This document shows, piece after piece, positions 60,319 through 64,000 of a stretch of 64,000 nucleotides of DNA. The stretch covers positions 79,829 through 143,828 of the forward strand of contig NZ_JACARO010000043.1 of assembly GCF_013386585.1 (NCBI RefSeq), written 5' to 3'. This stretch comes from Pseudomonas sp. P7548 (lineage in GTDB: Bacteria > Pseudomonadota > Gammaproteobacteria > Pseudomonadales > Pseudomonadaceae). Under the pieces are notes generated by a model. That model made no database searches. It worked only from the letters and a program-made list of their open reading frames with translations, and was not told the DNA's origin. The translations under genes and the position numbers were made by a program. Every line of letters begins with the position of its first letter. Position 1 is the first letter of the stretch.

Positions 60319-60948
60319 ATGGACAAACCAGGGCTGACAACGGACGAAAACGGGCGCACCCATTGCACCTGGCGCACGGCGGCACCGCAGTACCCGCCAT
60401 ATCACGACCACGAGTGGGGCGTGCCGGTAGGGGACGACACCTTGTTGTACGAGAAGATCTGCCTGGAAGGCTTTCAGGCGGGCATGGCGTGGATCACCAT
60501 CCTGCGCAAGCGCGAGCAATTCCGGGCGGCGTTCGACGGCTTTGATTTTCGCCGGGTGGCGCAGTACGGCGAGGCGGATATCGAACGCTTGATGAGAGAC
60601 CCCGGCATCGTTCGCAACCGGGCCAAGATCGTGTCTACCATCAACAATGCGCGGCGGGCGTGTGAGCTGGTGGATGAGACGGGTTCGTTGGCGCGCTGGT
60701 TGTGGGCGTTCGAGCCCAGTGATGAGGAGCGTCCGGCCGTGGTGGACATGGCCTATTGGACGGGTAATCCGACGTCACCGGCCTCGGTGCGCCTCTCCAA
60801 AGCCTTGAAGAAACGCGGTTGGACCTATGTGGGCCCGACCACGATGTATGCGCTGATGCAGGCGATGGGCATGGTCAATGATCACCTCGAAGGCTGCGTG
60901 TGTCGCGAGCAGATCGAAAACCTGCGCCGCCAGTTCAAACGCCCCTGA
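60319..60948 (+). CDS. tag: DNA-3-methyladenine glycosylase I
   Basis: A 209-residue protein (E. coli Tag 187) with strong family motifs: YHDHEWGVP near residue 28, LCLEGFQAG-type EKICLEGFQAGMAWITILRKRE, SKALKKRGWTYVGPTTMYALMQAMGMVNDH and the zinc-site residues Cys (HCTW), His and the C-terminal His/Cys of NDHLEGCVC. It removes 3-methyladenine from alkylated DNA. It is divergent from the symporter operon, with GAGG before the ATG. A REP pair follows. Confidence 0.95.
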   Translation: MDKPGLTTDENGRTHCTWRTAAPQYPPYHDHEWGVPVGDDTLLYEKICLEGFQAGMAWITILRKREQFRAAFDGFDFRRVAQYGEADIERLMRDPGIVRNRAKIVSTINNARRACELVDETGSLARWLWAFEPSDEERPAVVDMAYWTGNPTSPASVRLSKALKKRGWTYVGPTTMYALMQAMGMVNDHLEGCVCREQIENLRRQFKRP

Positions 60949-60963
60949 CAGCCCACGCTCAAA

Positions 60964-61057
60964 CCTGTAGGAGCCCGGCTTGCCGGCGATGGCGGTGTAT
61001 CAGTGACAGAAGTTTCGGCTGATACACCGCTATCGCAGGCAAGCCAGCTCCCACAGG
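60964..61057. repeat. REP-type inverted pair (mixed arms)
   Basis: CCTGTAGGAGCCCGGCTTGCCGGCGATGGCGGTGTATCAG is opposed by CTGATACACCGCTATCGCAGGCAAGCCAGCTCCCACAGG. The left arm is of the TGTAGGAG class and the right of the GTGGGAG class, so the pair is a chimera. It lies between convergent tag and the cupin gene. Confidence 0.8.
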
Positions 61058-61072
61058 TTTGTGTGGGGCGGG

Positions 61073-61474
61073 TTATTTGGGCAGGGGCGTCAACACCTCG
61101 GCCTTGTCATCCAGCACCATCACCACCAGCAATTTCGCCGGTTGTGTCTGGCTGGCGTTGCTCGATTCAAAGTGCCGGGAGCCGGCGGGTTCATAGAAGG
61201 TTTCGCCAACCTGGTAGGTTTTTGCCGGCTCGTCATTCACCCGCGAGGTGATCGCGCCTTGCAGCACATACGCCACGGCAGTGCCGGTGTGGCTATGGGG
61301 CACAGTGGCCTGGCCGGGGGCGTAGTCGACGGTGAGCATGATGGTTTTCTTGCCCGGCACGTTAGTCAGGGCGTGCTCTTGCAGGACCTTGATCGACTCC
61401 TGGTTGTACACCGGTTCGTGGGCAAAGACGCTGAGGGAGGCGAGCATCAGGGAGGCGGCGAGCAGTCGTTTCAT
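61073..61474 (-). CDS. Exported cupin-domain protein
   Basis: A 133-residue protein with a signal peptide ending in FA (about residue 18) and a single cupin domain. Motif 1 is VPHSHTGTAVAYVLQGAITS and motif 2 is YQVGETFYEPAGSRHFESSN, which keep the His/Glu/His metal ligands. Periplasmic cupins of this type often sit beside AhpD-like and MocR genes. The product's chemistry is unknown. GGAAA precedes the ATG. Confidence 0.85.
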   Translation of the reverse strand: MKRLLAASLMLASLSVFAHEPVYNQESIKVLQEHALTNVPGKKTIMLTVDYAPGQATVPHSHTGTAVAYVLQGAITSRVNDEPAKTYQVGETFYEPAGSRHFESSNASQTQPAKLLVVMVLDDKAEVLTPLPK

Positions 61475-61570
61475 GGCGAAGTTTCCGAGTGGTTCGAGAC
61501 CTTTTCACCCTACGCCGCAAGGCCAGGGCGACCAATAACCAATCCAGGCTAAGAGTAGGAGACCATTGCT

Positions 61571-61852
61571 TCAGTGGTCGAAATCCAGGGAGCGGGCCAG
61601 GTGTTCACGGGTCAGTTCGATAAACCCTTGCAAGGCCGGTAACACGAAGTGTGCGCTGAGCTGTTCGCCACTGATCCAGCGACCCGTGACGATCCACAGA
61701 TCGGCGTCCATCAGGTCGCGCTGCACCCCGTAATCCAGGCAACCGGGGGCGGTGCGCACCGCGTCGGCTATCTGCTGCAGACGCTCGCCCAGTTCCGCTG
61801 AGCGCCCGGCGGCCGCACGGATATGGACGGTATTGAAGGCACAGGCTGGCAT
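61571..61852 (-). CDS. ABM-domain (quinol/antibiotic-biosynthesis monooxygenase-like) protein
   Basis: A 93-residue protein of the YgiN/ABM dimeric ferredoxin-like fold: VHIRAAAGRSAELGERLQQIADAVRTAPGCLDYGVQRDLMD then WIVTGRWISGEQLSAHFVLPALQGF. Such proteins oxidise quinols or act in aromatic ring chemistry, but many have no assigned role. GGAGA lies before the ATG. The same orientation as the MocR gene (85 bases upstream) allows co-transcription. Confidence 0.82.
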   Translation of the reverse strand: MPACAFNTVHIRAAAGRSAELGERLQQIADAVRTAPGCLDYGVQRDLMDADLWIVTGRWISGEQLSAHFVLPALQGFIELTREHLARSLDFDH

Positions 61853-61937
61853 GGCGATGGTCTCCGAGGTCGGGGGTCAGTGCACAGGCTAGAGCCTGAC
61901 GAAGCCAGGACCAATGACCAATCCGCCGGAAAATCCG

Positions 61938-63371
61938 CTAGCCAATCTGCTGGAGGATATCGCGCACCTTGTCCAGCGCCGGGTCGATGTCCAGGGTTTC
62001 GATGGCACCAAAGCCGATAATCAAACCTGGGCGTACCGGCGCATCATGGAAAAATACATCCAAGGGGTACAAACCCACTTCTACCCGGCGCGCCAGTTCC
62101 ATCAGCAGCGGGATATCCACGGGCACCTTGCACAGCGCCGCCATGTGGAAGCCTGCCACCGTCGGCACTGCCTCGAACCACGGCGACAGGTCAGCCGCCA
62201 GGCGTTGCAGGATGCGCTCGCGGCGCCCGGCATACACCGTGTGGCAGCGGCGGATATGCTTGAGCAGGTAGCCCTCGCTGATGAATTTGGCCAGGGCCCA
62301 TTGGGGCAGGGTGGAGCTATGCTGGTCGGTCAGTTGCTTGGCCTTGAGCACGGCGCCGTAAATCGCTGAAGGCAGTACGGCGTAACCCAGGCGCAGCTCC
62401 GGCAACAGGGTTTTGGAGAACGTGCCGACATAGGTCACCACGCCTCGGGTATCCATGCTTTGCAGGGAGTCGGTGGGGCGGCCTTCGTAGCGGAACTCGC
62501 TGTCGTAGTCGTCTTCGATGATGATTGCGCCCAACGCGAAGGCGCGGGTCAGCAACGCCTCGCGACGTGCCAGGCTCATGGGCATGCCGAGGGGGAACTG
62601 ATGGGACGGCGTCACGTAGATCAGCCGTGTGCCGTCGGGAATCTTGTCCACCTCGATGCCCTGTTCATCCACCGGGACGCTGGCCACCTGCGCGCCCATC
62701 GCCATGAACAACTGGCGCGCCGGGCTGTAGCCGGGGTCTTCCATGGCGACAAGCGTACCCGGTGCCAACACCACGCGGGCGATCAGGTCCAGGGCTTGTT
62801 GGGCGCCGTTGGTGACCACGATGTTGTCGGCGCGGCATTTGACCCCACGAGAAAACGCGATATGCCCGGCAATGGCTTCGCGCAGCGCCGGCAAACCTTC
62901 GGGCTGGCTGTAGAAACCGCTGTTCTGGGCGATACGGCGCAAGGCGTCCTGGGTGCAACGACGCCATTCATCCTGGGGGAACTGGTTGCGGCTGGTGGCG
63001 CCGCCGATAAATTCGTAGCGCAGCGTGCTGTCACGGGTGGGGTGACGCATGGGCGAGGGCAGCGCCGCCCATTTGCCCAGGTTGGCGGCGCACGCCAGGT
63101 CGGTGGCGGTTTGCACGCGTTCGGCCTGGGGCGCATGGGCATTGACGAAGGTGCCTCGGCCGGTCTTGCCCACCAGCAGGCCTTCGTAGGTGAGGGTGGC
63201 GTAGGTATCGGAGACGGTCTTGCGCGACACGCCCAGTTGCTCGGCCAGCAGGCGGCTGGGGGGCAATTGCGCACCTGCGGCCAGACGCCCGGAGCCAATG
63301 GCTTCACGCAGTTGCTGGTACAACTGTTCGGCCAGGTCCTTGCGGCCGTTGATCACCACGTGCAGTTCCAT
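61938..63371 (-). CDS. MocR-type GntR/aminotransferase transcription regulator
   Basis: A 477-residue MocR protein. An N-terminal GntR helix-turn-helix (RLAAGAQLPPSRLLAEQLGVSRKTVSDTYATLTYEGLL, residues about 30-70) is fused to an aminotransferase fold with the PLP-site IIIEDDYDSEFRYEG and the Lys of TFSKTLLPELRLGY. It is typical of the PdxR/MocR group, where PLP or an amino compound is the ligand. AGGA precedes the ATG. The divergent AhpD-like gene and the co-directional ABM and cupin genes are its likely targets (inference). Confidence 0.9.
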   Translation of the reverse strand: MELHVVINGRKDLAEQLYQQLREAIGSGRLAAGAQLPPSRLLAEQLGVSRKTVSDTYATLTYEGLLVGKTGRGTFVNAHAPQAERVQTATDLACAANLGKWAALPSPMRHPTRDSTLRYEFIGGATSRNQFPQDEWRRCTQDALRRIAQNSGFYSQPEGLPALREAIAGHIAFSRGVKCRADNIVVTNGAQQALDLIARVVLAPGTLVAMEDPGYSPARQLFMAMGAQVASVPVDEQGIEVDKIPDGTRLIYVTPSHQFPLGMPMSLARREALLTRAFALGAIIIEDDYDSEFRYEGRPTDSLQSMDTRGVVTYVGTFSKTLLPELRLGYAVLPSAIYGAVLKAKQLTDQHSSTLPQWALAKFISEGYLLKHIRRCHTVYAGRRERILQRLAADLSPWFEAVPTVAGFHMAALCKVPVDIPLLMELARRVEVGLYPLDVFFHDAPVRPGLIIGFGAIETLDIDPALDKVRDILQQIG

Positions 63372-63525
63372 GTTTTATCCTGAGGCGCTGAATCTGCCCC
63401 AAGGTTACTCGCTCGCGCAGCGCCCTCAAAATGGTCTCTCGATAATCCGGTCGATTGGCTATAGGGCTGGTGCCACCAGGGCTTTAGGCTGGGTTGTCAT
63501 CGCACCGGCCGCACGAGAACCGCCC
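63372..63525. promoter_or_regulatory. Divergent promoter region of the MocR and AhpD-like genes
   Basis: This 154-base gap contains the sequences TCTCGATAATCCGGTCGATTGGCTATAGGGC and GCTTTAGGCTGGG. ATTGGCTATAG and the GCTTTAG/GGCTATAG near-repeats may be a MocR-type direct repeat, but they are imperfect. No firm boxes can be assigned. Confidence 0.35.
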
Positions 63526-63969
63526 ATGGAACCCCGCCTGGATTACTACACCGCCTCACCGCAAGCGCTCAAGGGCATGTTGATGCTGGAAGCCGCCACC
63601 TTCGGGCTGTCCATCGAGAAACCGTTGCTGGAACTGATCAAGATCCGCGTCTCGCAGCTCAACCACTGCGGGTTTTGCACGGACATGCACTCAATGGCGG
63701 CGCGTCAACGGGGGGAGAGCGAGCGCCGTTTGTTCGCGCTGTGCGTATGGCGCGATTCGCCGTTTTTCAACGGGCGGGAAAAGGCCGCGTTGGCCTGGTG
63801 CGAGTCGGTGGCAATGCTCCCGACCTCAAGCGTTTCGGATGAACTCTACGCGGCGGTGCGCGCAGAATTCAGCGAGCAGGAACTGGTCGACCTGACCATG
63901 GCGGTGTCCAGCATCAGTGGCTGGAACCGCCTCGCGGTGAGTTTTCGGCAACAACCGCCAAACACATGA
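63526..63969 (+). CDS. AhpD-like carboxymuconolactone decarboxylase family protein
   Basis: A 147-residue all-helical protein with the CMD/AhpD active motif CGFCTDMH (Cys 48 and 51 with a downstream His) and ELIKIRVSQLNH before it, as in AhpD-type peroxidase partners. ATG 63526 is taken (GAGAA upstream), although the frame is open far upstream through the MocR gene's other strand. Likely a thiol-dependent peroxidase or stress protein controlled by the divergent MocR regulator (inference). Confidence 0.88.
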   Translation: MEPRLDYYTASPQALKGMLMLEAATFGLSIEKPLLELIKIRVSQLNHCGFCTDMHSMAARQRGESERRLFALCVWRDSPFFNGREKAALAWCESVAMLPTSSVSDELYAAVRAEFSEQELVDLTMAVSSISGWNRLAVSFRQQPPNT

Positions 63970-63987
63970 GTACACCGCCGATCAAAA

Positions 63988-64000
63988 ATGTGGGCGCGGG
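63988..64000. repeat. Start of a REP-type element cut by the window edge
   Basis: ATGTGGGCGCGGG resembles the left arm of the ATGTGGGAGCGGG class and runs off the window. Confidence 0.5.

Noticed and set aside
43754..61057. The repeated palindromes considered as CRISPR repeats
   Set aside because: They are single inverted pairs scattered over 17 kb, without regular spacers or cas genes; they fit REP elements.

Overview
The window looks like a chromosome segment of a Pseudomonas of the fluorescens group. The signs are high-GC codon use, many paired REP-type palindromes with Pseudomonas arms (GTGGGAGC...GCTCCCAC and TGTAGGAG variants), a type VI secretion locus ending in tssK-tssL-tssM-stp1-stk1 (the order of the P. 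aeruginosa HSI-II locus), the 1619-residue NAD-dependent glutamate dehydrogenase, and the MoxR/DUF58/Bat operon upstream of and divergent from it. I see no tRNA, rRNA, CRISPR array, insertion sequence or phage module.

Layout. 1-5915: distal end of a type VI secretion operon. 5908-9426: a small conserved protein, a membrane PTS-EIIC/EAL fusion and a PF10118-type metal-dependent hydrolase. 8.6-26.4 kb: an aliphatic-compound island. It holds a Baeyer-Villiger-type monooxygenase and SDR operon (minus strand), a divergent alpha/beta hydrolase, an AlkB-type alkane monooxygenase, three tandem secreted proteins of the PraA/PraB alkane-oxidation-activator type, a FadL-type porin, and a beta-oxidation set (FadE, FabG-like reductase, MaoC-like hydratase, thiolase, FadD). 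26.4-31.2 kb: one giant minus-strand gene for a probable DUF6543/dermonecrotic-toxin-domain protein. 31.4-38.1 kb: a Gfo/Idh/MocA oxidoreductase, a YCF48-like propeller plus RND exporter pair, a small acidic protein, a lactonase-type propeller and a 59-residue exported peptide. 38.2-43.7 kb: sbcD-sbcC-GST with 4-base overlaps. 44.2-51.1 kb: a MoxR-DUF58-DUF4381-BatA-BatB/C-BatD operon. 52.2-57.1 kb: gdhB. 57.3-60.1 kb: a dicarboxylate-type symporter followed by two GntR/FCD regulators. 60.3-64 kb: tag glycosylase, cupin, ABM-type monooxygenase, a MocR-type regulator and a divergent AhpD-like protein.

How the parts fit. In the island, AlkB would give terminal oxidation. The BVMO, SDR and hydrolase would allow ketone-to-ester cleavage as in subterminal oxidation. 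FadL and the Pra-like proteins would handle uptake or emulsification, and FadD plus the FadE/MaoC/FabG/thiolase set would carry the acids to acetyl-CoA. Several of these genes have AAnAAnAA motifs, the target type of Hfq/Crc catabolite repression, next to their ribosome binding sites, and AT-rich tracts mark several of the island promoters. AlkB electron partners (rubredoxin and its reductase) are not in this window.

The least explained items are the 1603-residue toxin-like protein, the PTS-EIIC/EAL fusion, the triplicated Pra-like genes with a conserved leader hairpin, the degenerate MIDAS site of the fused BatB/BatC protein, and the YCF48/RND pair. All family calls come from reading the sequence; no database search was run.
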